A stretch of 64,000 nucleotides of DNA from Ferruginibacter lapsinanis (GCF_020783315.1 NZ_CP086063.1:2034501-2098500); one strand, 5' to 3'. Positions 46,271-55,853 are shown, counted from the first letter of the stretch. Notes: generated from the letters alone by a model not told the origin. Numbers and translations are program-made.

Positions 46271-46398
46271 AGAAGTTGACTGATATTGGAATTTAATTGG
46301 TGATTCGTTGGATTAAGGATTTTAATTAAGCTATTTGGTTTTTTCAGGATTCTGGATTTCTGATTGATACTCTTTCTAAAACTTATCAATCAACTTCT
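46271..46398 (-). ncRNA. Structured small RNA, copy C (128 nt)
   Basis: The promoter-distal-most copy in map order and the most diverged internally. Its ends are identical to those of copies A and B and form the same 15-bp stem followed by TTTTTATTT. The first 40 bases match copy B almost exactly (including the 9-bp alternative hairpin), but the centre differs and offers another apical hairpin (ATTAA/TTAAT). Retention of ends, box and tail while the centre drifts fits three RNA genes with a shared scaffold and variable interior. Confidence 0.72.
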
Positions 46399-46402
46399 AA
46401 CA

Positions 46403-46410
46403 CAAAGATA
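46403..46410 (-). promoter_or_regulatory. -7 box of RNA copy C
   Basis: TATCTTTG on the minus strand, four bases before the RNA start. The nearest TTTG upstream is 26 bp away, longer than ideal. Confidence 0.5.
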
Positions 46411-46569
46411 TGGTCGATTATAATGGTAGGGAAGAGCAAAACTGCCCTTTCTTTTTGGTTCAGAATTCCTCACACGACTCGTAGTAATCCGGCATTTTAG
46501 CAGATAACTTATGTATATATTACTATCGTAAAAATACTATACAACTTGGCTGAAAAACTTGCTAATCAA

Positions 46570-46607
46570 AACAAAAACTGCTGTAAATAGCTTATTTACA
46601 GCAGTTT
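46570..46607 (-). terminator. Terminator of the CBS-type cysteine synthase gene
   Basis: A 15-bp perfect stem AAACTGCTGTAAATA/TATTTACAGCAGTTT with a 3-nt loop; the minus strand continues with TTTG. It separates the gene from the small-RNA array. Confidence 0.92.
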
Positions 46608-46633
46608 AAGTAAGTAGTAAAATAACGACGCTG

Positions 46634-47992
46634 TTATTTCGTCAAACTTTGTATAATGTCATATTTGGTAAGAATATGAAAAACACCGGTTTCGTCTTTG
46701 CTTAATACAGCACCATTTTCTCTGGTGATAAAACTGCTGATACGTTCAACAGGCGTATCAAAAGCCACTTCCGGATAGGCTTTTTCAATTACTGATGCCA
46801 CCGATTGTGTTTTGATATTTGGGTTATTCAAAATTTTATCAAATAAACCGCTTTCTGAAACAGCGCCAAGCATTGTGCCGTTTTCCATTACAGGGATATT
46901 TTCAATGTCATATTTTTTCATCAGCTCAATTGCTTCTGAAACGGTTTGCGAAGGTTTCATCGTAATTATTTTTTGTGTTCCACCTCTTGCACTGATAAGG
47001 TCTTTAAATGTTTTTACTTCTAAAAAACCTCTTTCCATCATCCACTGGTCGTTGTATATCTTAGCAACATACCTGCTTCCGTGATCATGAAAAATACAAA
47101 CAACCACATCGCCTTCTTTTAGTTCATTTTTTAATTGCATTAATCCCTGTAAACAACTGCCTGCACTGTAGCCACAAAACATTCCTTCTTCTTTAGCAAT
47201 ACGACGGGCCATTATTGCGCCATCTTTATCAGTTACTTTTTCAAACCGGTCAATGTATTGCATATCATAATTGGCCGGCACAAAATCTTCACCAAATCCT
47301 TCGCTGATATATGGGTACACTTCTTTTTGATCCAACTCACCGGTATCAAAATATTTTTTTAGTAAAGAACCGTAGCTATCAATAGCCCACACTTTTATAT
47401 TGGGATTTTTTTCTTTCAGATATTTCCCTGTCCCAATGATGGTGCCGCCTGTACCTGTAGCAACTACCAGGTGCGTTATTTTCCCTTCGGTCTGCTCCCA
47501 TATTTCAGGACCGGTCTGTTCATAATGCGCCTCTCTGTTAGCCAGGTTATCATATTGATTTACGTACCAGCTGTTCGGCACTTCGGTAGCCAATCTTTTA
47601 CTTACTGAATAATAACTACGAGGGTCTTCCGGTTCAACGTTAGTAGGACAAACAATTACTTCGGCACCAATGGCTTTCAGTATATCCGCTTTTTCTTTTG
47701 ATTGTTTATCAGTAGTAGTGAAAATACATTTGTATCCTTTGATACATGCAGCAAGCGCCAGCCCCATACCTGTGTTGCCGCTGGTACCTTCAATGATGGT
47801 ACCGCCGGGTTTTATCTTTCCTTCTTTTTCTGCAACCTCCAGCATTTTTACAGCCATGCGGTCTTTGATACTGTTGCCCGGATTGAAATATTCTACCTTA
47901 GCCAGTACCGTACATGGTAATGATTTAGTGATCTTATTTAATTTAATAAGCGGTGTATGACCGATCGTTTCTAAAATATTATTGAGCCACAT
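46634..47992 (-). CDS. PLP-dependent cystathionine beta-synthase / cysteine synthase with CBS domains
   Basis: The 452-residue protein has a fold-type II PLP domain: the Schiff-base lysine K43 in NPGNSIKDRMA, EGTSGNTGMGLALA, and the phosphate-binding GTGGTIIGTG. Two C-terminal CBS domains (about 330-452) would bind an adenosine ligand such as AMP or SAM and regulate activity. This architecture is typical of bacterial cystathionine beta-synthase, which condenses serine with homocysteine; O-acetylserine sulfhydrylase activity is the alternative. It is transcribed alone and ends at a strong terminator. Confidence 0.93.
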   Translation of the reverse strand: MWLNNILETIGHTPLIKLNKITKSLPCTVLAKVEYFNPGNSIKDRMAVKMLEVAEKEGKIKPGGTIIEGTSGNTGMGLALAACIKGYKCIFTTTDKQSKEKADILKAIGAEVIVCPTNVEPEDPRSYYSVSKRLATEVPNSWYVNQYDNLANREAHYEQTGPEIWEQTEGKITHLVVATGTGGTIIGTGKYLKEKNPNIKVWAIDSYGSLLKKYFDTGELDQKEVYPYISEGFGEDFVPANYDMQYIDRFEKVTDKDGAIMARRIAKEEGMFCGYSAGSCLQGLMQLKNELKEGDVVVCIFHDHGSRYVAKIYNDQWMMERGFLEVKTFKDLISARGGTQKIITMKPSQTVSEAIELMKKYDIENIPVMENGTMLGAVSESGLFDKILNNPNIKTQSVASVIEKAYPEVAFDTPVERISSFITRENGAVLSKDETGVFHILTKYDIIQSLTK

Positions 47993-48164
47993 ACGTTATG
48001 ATTTATTGTAAAGGTAATTATTTTAATCGGCGCCCTGTTGCTTGCTTTAGTATATAAAATTGTTTTACACAGGGTGTTGGTAAGGGATATATCACTGCAA
48101 TTTGCCTTAAAGAAATATATATCTTAGTAAAGTAAAAATATTTTAACAGCACATAACCTTAACT

Positions 48165-49157
48165 ATGCAGCAGAAATTTTTTTATACATTATTTTTTTCT
48201 TTCCTCATTTTTTTCAGTAAGGCACAAACTATTCAGACCATTGATTCTATCGGTGTATCACTTAGAGGACTAAGTGTGGTGAATGATAAAGTTATTTGGG
48301 TTAGTGGTAGTATGGGGGCTGTGGGGCGTTCTGTTGATAGCGGCAATACCTGGAAATGGTATACGGTGGAAGGCTTTGAAAAAAATGATTTCAGGGATAT
48401 CGAAGCGTTTGATGAGACCTCTGCTGTAATTATGGGGACAGGCGAACCTGCGTATATATTACGGACGGCTGATGGTGGCGAAACATGGAAAGTTGTGTTT
48501 GAAGACAATACTAAAGGAATGTTTTTAGATGCGATGGAATTCTGGAATGAGAACAGCGGGATAGTAGTGGGTGATCCGATCGATGGTAAATTTTTTGTTG
48601 GCCGTACTTTCGATGGCGGGTTTACATGGCGGGGTATACCGCCGGAAAATTATCCGCCTGCAGAACAAGGTGAAGTGTGCTTTGCTGCAAGTGGCACCAA
48701 TGTAAGGAAGTTAGGTAATGCCGAGGCGGTGTTTGTGAGTGGAGGAAAGACCTCCAGTATTTTTATAAGAGATAAAATAATTGAACTGCCTTTTGAAAAA
48801 GATAAAGAAACGGCAGGCGCTAATTCTGTAGCAGTAAAAAATAAAAAAATAATGGCGGTAGTGGGTGGTGATTTTATGGTGCCTGATTCTACTACTAAGA
48901 ATTGTTTTATTACAAAAGACGCTGGTAATAAATGGGTGGCGCCTAAAATACCTCCGCATGGATATCGCAGTTGTATTGAGTATATCGACAATAAAAAATG
49001 GATTAGCTGCGGATTGAATGGTGTTGATTATAGTATAGACGAAGGTGTTACCTGGAAATGGATCAGCAAAGAGGGGTATAATGTTTGTCGCAAGTCAGCC
49101 AATGGCAATACAGTTTTTTTAGCAGGAGATGGAATAATTGGGAAGCTGGTGTATTGA
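48165..49157 (+). CDS. Secreted YCF48/BNR-like beta-propeller protein
   Basis: A 330-residue protein with a signal peptide (LFFSFLIFFSKAQ) and repeated propeller units of the type GRSVDSGNTWKW, ILRTADGGETWKV, VGRTFDGGFTWRG and YSIDEGVTWKW, the Asp-box-like S/T-x-D-x-G-x-T-W signature. YCF48-like and sialidase-type propellers share it; there are no catalytic sialidase residues that I can identify. Bacteroidota encode many such proteins of unknown role. It is a single gene with no close partner. Confidence 0.85.
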   Translation: MQQKFFYTLFFSFLIFFSKAQTIQTIDSIGVSLRGLSVVNDKVIWVSGSMGAVGRSVDSGNTWKWYTVEGFEKNDFRDIEAFDETSAVIMGTGEPAYILRTADGGETWKVVFEDNTKGMFLDAMEFWNENSGIVVGDPIDGKFFVGRTFDGGFTWRGIPPENYPPAEQGEVCFAASGTNVRKLGNAEAVFVSGGKTSSIFIRDKIIELPFEKDKETAGANSVAVKNKKIMAVVGGDFMVPDSTTKNCFITKDAGNKWVAPKIPPHGYRSCIEYIDNKKWISCGLNGVDYSIDEGVTWKWISKEGYNVCRKSANGNTVFLAGDGIIGKLVY

Positions 49158-49177
49158 TCGGCTTAACAGGTTACCTA

Positions 49178-49861
49178 TTACAGAAGTTCTCTTATGAGTT
49201 TATTTAATTCCTCTGCATTGTTCAATGTCATAAAATGCCCGGCATTATTTATTTTAAAATCACAGTGTATAAAACGAACAGGCAGAAGCCTGTCTGCCGT
49301 TCCGTGAATATGGATCAAATTTTTTAGTTTGGTTTTATTTTTCCAACGAACTACTTTATCTATTGCCCAGTTTAAAAAAACGGGATCGGTGTCTCTCAAA
49401 ATTATTTTCAATAGGTGCTTATCAAAAGATCCGATAGCACCAAAAAACCAATTCGCTATGAAATTAGGTTTCTTTAAAATGGAAGTGGGTAAAAGAGTAT
49501 GGATTTTAAGTTGCCCTGCCACACGATAATAATAAGGGATCTCTTTTTTTGTTTTTGCAGAAGCGATCACAATAACTTTTTCTGTATCAATTTGTTTAGC
49601 CACTTCAATGGCCATCATACCGCCAAATGAAAGTCCGATCAATATTGGTTTGGTAGTTTTTATCTGGCTTAGAAGTCTTGTTGCATAATTTTCTATTGAT
49701 TCGTTTTTTTGAGGAGTGATCCATTTAATAAAAGTAACGGACAGTCCGGCGAAGTCGAGCTTTTGAAAAACTCTTTCGTCTGCACCGAGTCCGCTGAATA
49801 TGTAAATATGGTTATTCAAAAGTTTGATACGTTTGGGTTTCTTGAATTTTACTTTCTCCAC
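49178..49861 (-). CDS. Alpha/beta hydrolase
   Basis: The 227-residue protein has the oxyanion/lid region FSGLGADERVF, the nucleophile elbow GLSFGG with its Ser, and a late NAGHFM with the catalytic His; an Asp before it (HGTADRLLP) completes the triad. There is no signal peptide. Substrate unknown. It converges with the YCF48-like gene. Confidence 0.87.
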   Translation of the reverse strand: MEKVKFKKPKRIKLLNNHIYIFSGLGADERVFQKLDFAGLSVTFIKWITPQKNESIENYATRLLSQIKTTKPILIGLSFGGMMAIEVAKQIDTEKVIVIASAKTKKEIPYYYRVAGQLKIHTLLPTSILKKPNFIANWFFGAIGSFDKHLLKIILRDTDPVFLNWAIDKVVRWKNKTKLKNLIHIHGTADRLLPVRFIHCDFKINNAGHFMTLNNAEELNKLIRELL

Positions 49862-50000
49862 AGTTGCTGGTCGCTGACCAGCAACATCCGCTTCAATAAA
49901 AGTTCAATAAAGATATATAGTACAAGAGTGCGACGCCTATGAAGTTGAATAGTAGCAGCAAAGCTTGTTACCAAAATATCACCATGGTGAAGCCATCAAA

Positions 50001-50333
50001 TTATTTCTTGAACATAAAAAATACAGCACCGATCAAAAGGGCAAAGCTCACTAAGTATTTCCAATGAAAAGGTTCTTTTAAGTAGAATACGGCAAATACA
50101 GAAAATACGATGAGGGTGATGACCTCCTGCGTAATTTTTAACTGAAAGCCATTGATGCCGTTAGTATATCCAAACCGGTTGGCCGGTACCATTAAGCAGT
50201 ATTCGAAAAAAGCGATGCCCCAGCTGATGGCAATGGCTTTCCATAAGGGTATACCGGTGTCTTTTAAATGTCCGTACCAGGCAAAGGTCATGAATACGTT
50301 TGAAAAGGTTAGTAGTAGGATCGTTCTCAGCAT
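50001..50333 (-). CDS. DUF486 / DMT-family membrane protein
   Basis: I start this at the ATG at 50333, giving 110 residues with the start MLRTILLLTFSNVFMTFAWYG that is typical of DUF486; an upstream in-frame ATG adds an unlikely soluble leader. Four hydrophobic helices span the protein, with the conserved FEYCLMVPANRFGY segment in the middle and a short basic end (MFKK). The family belongs to the drug/metabolite transporter clan; no substrate is known. Confidence 0.88.
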   Translation of the reverse strand: MLRTILLLTFSNVFMTFAWYGHLKDTGIPLWKAIAISWGIAFFEYCLMVPANRFGYTNGINGFQLKITQEVITLIVFSVFAVFYLKEPFHWKYLVSFALLIGAVFFMFKK

Positions 50334-50477
50334 GCTATGTATTTTTCTATATGTAAAATTAAGATTAATACTATCCAAATATCGTTAAATGAATTACAAG
50401 AAAATTATTTTGGCATGGTTTTGGAAATTACATTAAACAAAATACTATAGCTTTACATTCTCGAAATCTTACATTAT

Positions 50478-51467
50478 ATGACTTTTGAAAATTTTCCTTC
50501 AGCAGCACCTGCACCAATTCCCGAAAAGCCTAAAGACAATAAGTCGAACTGGCGTACTATTTTAATGTCCGCTTTAGTGATCGCATTACTGGCTACGTGG
50601 GGCTATATCATTTGGGATAAAAGCAAGACAAAAGAAGTGATTGAACAAAAAGACGCCAAGTATGCCGGTGTATTATCTGAAAAAGATACGTTGCAAAGTT
50701 TGTTGGATGAAGCAACAGTGAGGTATGATCTGATAAAAACGATCAATGTAAAAAAAGACAGTACTATTTCGGTTAGGGATAAAGAGATCGCTGCTAAGAA
50801 ACAACAGATACAGGTTTTATTGGCGAATGCAAATGGTGATAAAAATAAATTGGCGGAGGCAAGAAAATTAATTGCTTCGCTGAATGATGATATTGCAGAT
50901 TATAAATCGCAGGTAGAAGTATTGAAGGGGGAGAAGATAAAATTGACGGAGGAGAAAGAAAAAGTGACGGAGGAGAAAAATAAAGTGATGCAGGATCTCG
51001 AGTCAACAAAAACTATCGTAAAAGAAAAAGAAGATATCATTGATATCGGTTCGACGCTACATGCGTCGCATTTTAATATAGTAGGGATCAATGAAAAAAG
51101 AAGCGGTAAAGAAGTTGCAACCAATACAGCAAAACGTGTAGACAAATTCCGTGTTTCTTTTGACATTGATGAGAACAGGATAGCGACATCGGGCATAAAA
51201 GATATTTTTATTGCTATTACCAGTCCTGATGGGAAAGTGGTGGTAGATGCCAATAACCCGATCAAATTTATTGACAGAAGCGGTGATGAAAAAATATGTA
51301 CTAAATTAATTTCTTTGAGTTATACTCAAGGGCAACGTCAGCCTCTAAGCTTTGACTGGAAAGCAGCCGATTTCACCACCGGCGACTATAAAATTGAAGT
51401 ATACAATAACGGATTTAAAATCGGCGAGGGCGTTTATCACCTTAAAAAAGGCGGACTGTTTAGTTAA
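50478..51467 (+). CDS. Membrane-anchored coiled-coil protein
   Basis: A 329-residue protein with a proline-rich N-terminus, one transmembrane helix (about 30-48, ILMSALVIALLATWGYIIW), a long heptad-like coiled coil (about 50-190, many KxxI/ExxK repeats) and a C-terminal beta-rich domain (about 205-320) with FRVSFDIDENRIA and YKIEVYNNGFKIGEG. Not a recognised family, though similar topologies occur in envelope-linking proteins. Its stop codon abuts that of the converging SprA-like gene with no base between. Confidence 0.75.
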   Translation: MTFENFPSAAPAPIPEKPKDNKSNWRTILMSALVIALLATWGYIIWDKSKTKEVIEQKDAKYAGVLSEKDTLQSLLDEATVRYDLIKTINVKKDSTISVRDKEIAAKKQQIQVLLANANGDKNKLAEARKLIASLNDDIADYKSQVEVLKGEKIKLTEEKEKVTEEKNKVMQDLESTKTIVKEKEDIIDIGSTLHASHFNIVGINEKRSGKEVATNTAKRVDKFRVSFDIDENRIATSGIKDIFIAITSPDGKVVVDANNPIKFIDRSGDEKICTKLISLSYTQGQRQPLSFDWKAADFTTGDYKIEVYNNGFKIGEGVYHLKKGGLFS

Positions 51468-54400
51468 TTATAAAATGGCCCTGATGGAAGCTCTGCCTAC
51501 ATGCACTGTTCTTGCAGAGCCGGGTTTGCGTCCATCGTATTGAATACTGAGTTCGATATTTCCTCCAAGGCGTTTGGTATATTCTATATTCCACAAATAA
51601 TTTTTGCCGGGAAGTAATCCATCTAACATTATATATCCTACTGTAGAGTTAGGAGAGCCTCCGGTTGCGTAGGTAAAATTGATACGGTCATAACTAAGGC
51701 GGCCATTGATCGTACTGCTGGATAAAACGTTGTACTTGATTTCGGTGCTTAAGGAATTGTTGATTGTTTTTTCATTAAAGCCCGTTGTATTCTTCTTGCT
51801 TTTTACATTATAACTTACACTTACTCTTAGTTTTGTTTGGTAGATATAACTTACTGAAGGCTCTGCAGACATTTCTTCTACGTCATAATTTCTGTTTCCA
51901 AATTTTGGGGTAAATAAACTATTGATACCCGAACGCAACAATAATTTTGTGGTGATATTTTTATTGATGGCATACCTTGATTTGATGCTGAGGTTACGTA
52001 GTTTTCTTGTCTCTATGCCATAGGTTAGCAGGCTCTTGCTGTTGTTTGAACTGTGTGTAAGATCAAGTCCCCACTTAGCATTGGTACGGTTAAAGAATAG
52101 CGTGTTTGATAAGAAGGAGCTGAGCGTAAGTAAAGTAGTGTCCACTAATTTTTTTGTAAATGGATCAAACAAAAATTTCCCGGTTGAAATTTCTTTTTTA
52201 TTTATCTGCAGCGCAGAGGAGGAACTGAATTTTGATAAGAGTTTTTTAAATTGATTTGTGGTGTTTTTTTCTATCAGCGCTCTCGGTGTCAGGTCGATGG
52301 TATAATTGAATTGCAGGTAATTTGCTTTTACGTATTGATTGGTAGGTGTATTTACACGTATGTATTTTCTTTGGTCGGGGAAAAGTGCTATTTCAAATTC
52401 GTTTAGTTGAGCAATGCCGTCGGCGTTATAATCGTTCCAGGTGTATTCACCCTGCCCTGCAGGAACTTCTACAAAAGTGAATTCTCTTTTTTGTTCTTGT
52501 CCTGCACCTACTTCGTATAATACATTGCCGATGATCAACCCTTTAAATTCATTGATATAATATTCTGCTCTGCCTAAAATGCTTTCGTCATTTTTTTGAG
52601 TGGTGAGTGCCGGGTTTTGAATAGTTAATTTTCGGTAAGTAAAATTAAATTTGAATTGATGTCTGTCACTTTTTAATAATTCAGAGGATATAGTGAAATT
52701 GTCGCTCTTATCGGCCTGGCGTAGTTTTTTTGATTGTGGGTAAAGATCTGTTCTTGTGAAATAACTAAGACTCCATTTATTTAATTTCTCCACATTTGAT
52801 TTAAGATAAGCCTGCCATATCGTAAAGGCATAACTCAATGGAGATAATGTATCGGTTGATTTCTCCAGTAGTTTATTGTATTCTGCAGAATAGTTAGCAC
52901 CGATTTGCAGATTATTCAGTTTTTTAATTTGCTTATTGATATCGATCGTTGGTCGTAAGTAAACACCCTTTAGTAAGGGGTTATTTGTATTGGTTATGCT
53001 TATTGCATCAGTAATATTCCAGCCATTGAAAGCAGAATGGTGATTTAATTTTTGTTGTACCCCGTTATATTTATCACTACGATTATAGGTAGTGACAGTA
53101 TATTTGAACATATTGCCATTACTGTCGATCAATGAAATGCCAGCATTAATGATACTTTCATCTGCCGGAGTAATAGAGTAGGGCAAGCTCCAGTCACGGT
53201 TGAACTCTACATTTCTGAGTCGCTCTAATGGCTTAAAGGTTTTTTGTACATACTCATAACCAACTATTGATTGCAGTTTCAGTTTTCGGTTAAACAATTT
53301 TACTTTTTTATCATCATTGATATATTGCAGTTTAGCGGCAACGCCATCATCATTGCCTTTATCTTTATCAGAAAAAAGATTAATATCATATTTACTGACA
53401 GCAAATTCTGATTTTATTCTGGAGTTGTTCTTAAGGGTGTATTCTGCTCCTACTGTTACTAGTTGTTGTTTTTTAGGAGATGCCAGTAACATGACCGGAG
53501 CCCAGTCTCCTTGCTTTTCATTATTACTATTAGGGGAAACCCATCTGAATACTTTACCGTTTACACCATTGTATTCCTGTATATAGTTACCTCTGCCGAA
53601 TCCAAGGTTAGTAAAGGCTACACTATAAAGTGTATCTGAGGGATTAGATGAAAAGATAAAAATGGAATCATGTTGTGTTGTATTATAAACAGTATCAATT
53701 TTTTTGTACAAGATCTTTTCAATTGAAAAGCTGTCCCTTACGGCATCCATATAAAAGGCAGTGTCAATACCATCTCCAACATTTGCCAGGAAAGCTTTTT
53801 GTTTGCTGTCCAAAGTTTGATTGATAGAAGAGTTTTTGGCATCCTGATTGGAGAATGCACCAATGCTTACCAGTAAACGGTTGTTAAAAGTGATCTCATC
53901 ATTCACATAAATATTAGAGTTTAAATAATTTCGATCTGCATATTCAAACTCTACCTGTAACCGTTTGTCTTTAGTGATCATTCGTTTAGGTGTAAACGTG
54001 AGTTCGGCGGTATTGTAGTTGATCACATAATCCTGATCCTCTCCTCGTTGTAATAATTCGCCATCCATGAACACTCTTTCCGTTCCTGCCAATATAGTAA
54101 AGAATAATTCGTTGTTTGCTCCCTGTAAGCGGTAGGGCCCCTGGTTTCCTTCGGTTGGAGTGATCACATTTCTGTTGAATTTTCCTTTAGCTACAGAGCC
54201 GCTTATAAGAAAGGAATTGTTTATATTTTTATTTATGCGATTTTCTGTTAAGAAAGAAGCTCCCTGTAAACGTTTGTAAAAATTAAGGAAATAATTTTTG
54301 CTTTGTCTGAGGTCAATGTCGCCAAAATTAGCCTGCCATTTTCTTTTTTTGATCTGCAGGAAAATTTTGTCAAAATCATTTAAGCTTTGAGTATTGCCAT

Positions 54401-54962
54401 CGGGTTGTATCGGGATATTGTTGTCGGTGATAGCAGCTGTTAATTCAAGACTGTCGCCGATAAATCCATTCAACTGTAAGTTTAAGCTTGAGTTTACTAC
54501 AGCATCCTGACTGTTACCGAAAGAGATCCCTCTTCCGAAACTACCGTTGTAATTGATACCGCCAAAGTTGAACAGTGTATTGGTTTGTTTACTGTTATAA
54601 CTGTATTTAAAAGGCTTTTCTGCAATAAAATTATTGCGGATACTATCATAATTAAGGTGATAAGCTACCGCATTCAATTTATATGGGAAAGCCCGGTAAG
54701 TAATGAGAACGCTGTCTTCAAAAGGCTTATTTATCCAGGAGATACTGGCATTTACCGCATCAATATGATATGAAGAAGCAGGCACATTATTGATGCTGAT
54801 AGTATTGGGGATAATGCTGGCAGTATCGATCTGAACGATGCTGCTTTTAGTGCTGATATATTTGCTTCTCAGGTTTGAGCCGGGGGGCACAGGTTTTTGT
54901 GCATTAGCGAAATGCATGGTGAAGAAAAAAAAGAAGCAAAAATATAGGGGAAGAAATTTCAA
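51468..54962 (-). CDS. SprA-like large outer-membrane beta-barrel protein
   Basis: A 1164-residue secreted protein (signal peptide to ...FANAQ) of repeated amphipathic beta strands. One stretch (ILAGTERVFMDGELLQRGED, then DYVINYNTAELTFTPKRM and VEFEYADRNYLNSN) is strikingly like the repeated motif of the T9SS translocon protein SprA, but this protein is about half SprA length and is not SprA itself. It ends without a sorting tail. I would call it an SprA-related barrel of unknown function; an outer-membrane or translocation role is inference. Confidence 0.7.
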   Translation of the reverse strand: MKFLPLYFCFFFFFTMHFANAQKPVPPGSNLRSKYISTKSSIVQIDTASIIPNTISINNVPASSYHIDAVNASISWINKPFEDSVLITYRAFPYKLNAVAYHLNYDSIRNNFIAEKPFKYSYNSKQTNTLFNFGGINYNGSFGRGISFGNSQDAVVNSSLNLQLNGFIGDSLELTAAITDNNIPIQPDGNTQSLNDFDKIFLQIKKRKWQANFGDIDLRQSKNYFLNFYKRLQGASFLTENRINKNINNSFLISGSVAKGKFNRNVITPTEGNQGPYRLQGANNELFFTILAGTERVFMDGELLQRGEDQDYVINYNTAELTFTPKRMITKDKRLQVEFEYADRNYLNSNIYVNDEITFNNRLLVSIGAFSNQDAKNSSINQTLDSKQKAFLANVGDGIDTAFYMDAVRDSFSIEKILYKKIDTVYNTTQHDSIFIFSSNPSDTLYSVAFTNLGFGRGNYIQEYNGVNGKVFRWVSPNSNNEKQGDWAPVMLLASPKKQQLVTVGAEYTLKNNSRIKSEFAVSKYDINLFSDKDKGNDDGVAAKLQYINDDKKVKLFNRKLKLQSIVGYEYVQKTFKPLERLRNVEFNRDWSLPYSITPADESIINAGISLIDSNGNMFKYTVTTYNRSDKYNGVQQKLNHHSAFNGWNITDAISITNTNNPLLKGVYLRPTIDINKQIKKLNNLQIGANYSAEYNKLLEKSTDTLSPLSYAFTIWQAYLKSNVEKLNKWSLSYFTRTDLYPQSKKLRQADKSDNFTISSELLKSDRHQFKFNFTYRKLTIQNPALTTQKNDESILGRAEYYINEFKGLIIGNVLYEVGAGQEQKREFTFVEVPAGQGEYTWNDYNADGIAQLNEFEIALFPDQRKYIRVNTPTNQYVKANYLQFNYTIDLTPRALIEKNTTNQFKKLLSKFSSSSALQINKKEISTGKFLFDPFTKKLVDTTLLTLSSFLSNTLFFNRTNAKWGLDLTHSSNNSKSLLTYGIETRKLRNLSIKSRYAINKNITTKLLLRSGINSLFTPKFGNRNYDVEEMSAEPSVSYIYQTKLRVSVSYNVKSKKNTTGFNEKTINNSLSTEIKYNVLSSSTINGRLSYDRINFTYATGGSPNSTVGYIMLDGLLPGKNYLWNIEYTKRLGGNIELSIQYDGRKPGSARTVHVGRASIRAIL

Positions 54963-55037
54963 ATTTTACGTTTAAAATTATATCGATAAAGTTAATACTT
55001 ATTGTTTAAGACGCTGTCAAACAGCCATTTGCTGCAA

Positions 55038-55065
55038 TAAAAAATGCCTTCGATTACGAAGGCAT
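55038..55065 (-). terminator. sdhB terminator
   Basis: A 9-bp stem ATGCCTTCG/CGAAGGCAT with a 4-nt loop; the minus strand continues TTTTTT, ending the sdh operon. Confidence 0.88.
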
Positions 55066-55088
55066 CTGTTATTTAACAAAATAAAATA

Positions 55089-55853
55089 TTATTCTTCCGT
55101 TGATAAACCTGCTTTCAGATATTCTCTGTTCAATCTTGCGATATTAGATACGGAAATACCTTTAGGACACTCTGCTTCACAAGCGTAGGTGTTGGTACAG
55201 TTACCAAATCCTTCTTTATCCATTTGTGCTACCATGTTCAATACACGGCTTTCTCTTTCAGGTTGTCCTTGAGGTAATAAAGCCAATTGAGAAACTTTAG
55301 CACTTACAAACAACATTGCACTACTGTTTTTGCAGGTAGCTACACAGGCGCCACAACCAATACATGCTGCTGCCATGAAGGCTGCGTCTGCATCTTTTTT
55401 ATCGATAGGTAGAGCATTAGCATCTTGTGCATTACCGGTATTTACAGAGATATAACCACCTGCCTGAATAATTCTGTCAAAAGCTGTTCTGTCAACAACC
55501 AGATCTTTTATTACGGGGAAGGCTTTACTACGCCATGGTTCAACCACGATGGTATCACCATCTTTAAATGCTCTCATATGTAACTGACAGGTTGTATTCT
55601 CTGTCCAGGGGCCATGAGCTCTGCCATCGATGTACATACTGCACATGCCGCAGATGCCTTCACGACAATCATGATCAAATGCGATGGCATCTTTTCCTTC
55701 GCTGATCAGTTGTTCATTCAATACATCAAACATTTCCAGAAAGGACATTTCACTTGAAATATCTTTTACCTGGTAAGTTTCAAAACTACCCTGACTGTTG
55801 GCGTTTTTTTGTTTCCACACTTTAAGTGTGAGGTTCATATTGTAATGTTCCAT
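55089..55853 (-). CDS. sdhB: Succinate dehydrogenase/fumarate reductase iron-sulfur subunit
   Basis: The 254-residue protein has the [2Fe-2S] site (C63, C68, C71, C89 in the [13 protein letters not shown] region) and two further clusters ([13 protein letters not shown] and [15 protein letters not shown]). It carries electrons from SdhA to the quinone in the membrane anchor. An ATG five codons downstream (MNLTLKVW) is an alternative start. It is the last gene of the operon, 23 bp after the inserted glycosyltransferase gene. Confidence 0.97.
   Translation of the reverse strand: MEHYNMNLTLKVWKQKNANSQGSFETYQVKDISSEMSFLEMFDVLNEQLISEGKDAIAFDHDCREGICGMCSMYIDGRAHGPWTENTTCQLHMRAFKDGDTIVVEPWRSKAFPVIKDLVVDRTAFDRIIQAGGYISVNTGNAQDANALPIDKKDADAAFMAAACIGCGACVATCKNSSAMLFVSAKVSQLALLPQGQPERESRVLNMVAQMDKEGFGNCTNTYACEAECPKGISVSNIARLNREYLKAGLSTEE

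Larger units (their letters stand above)
45633..46410 (-). repeat. Three tandem copies of a ~320-bp unit
   Basis: Units begin at 45633, 45945 and 46271 (spacing 312 and 326 bp). The inverted ends, the TATCTTTG box and most of the spacer are strongly conserved, while the middle of each RNA and about 20 bp upstream of the box differ. The 1261-bp stretch 45373-46633 contains no credible protein-coding frame. Confidence 0.88.

Noticed and set aside
45633..46410. Reading the triplicated repeat as a CRISPR array, tracrRNA or MITE
   Set aside because: There are no short direct repeats with unique spacers and no cas genes. The spacers between the inverted-repeat units are themselves conserved, which a MITE cluster would not show, and each unit has a promoter and terminator.
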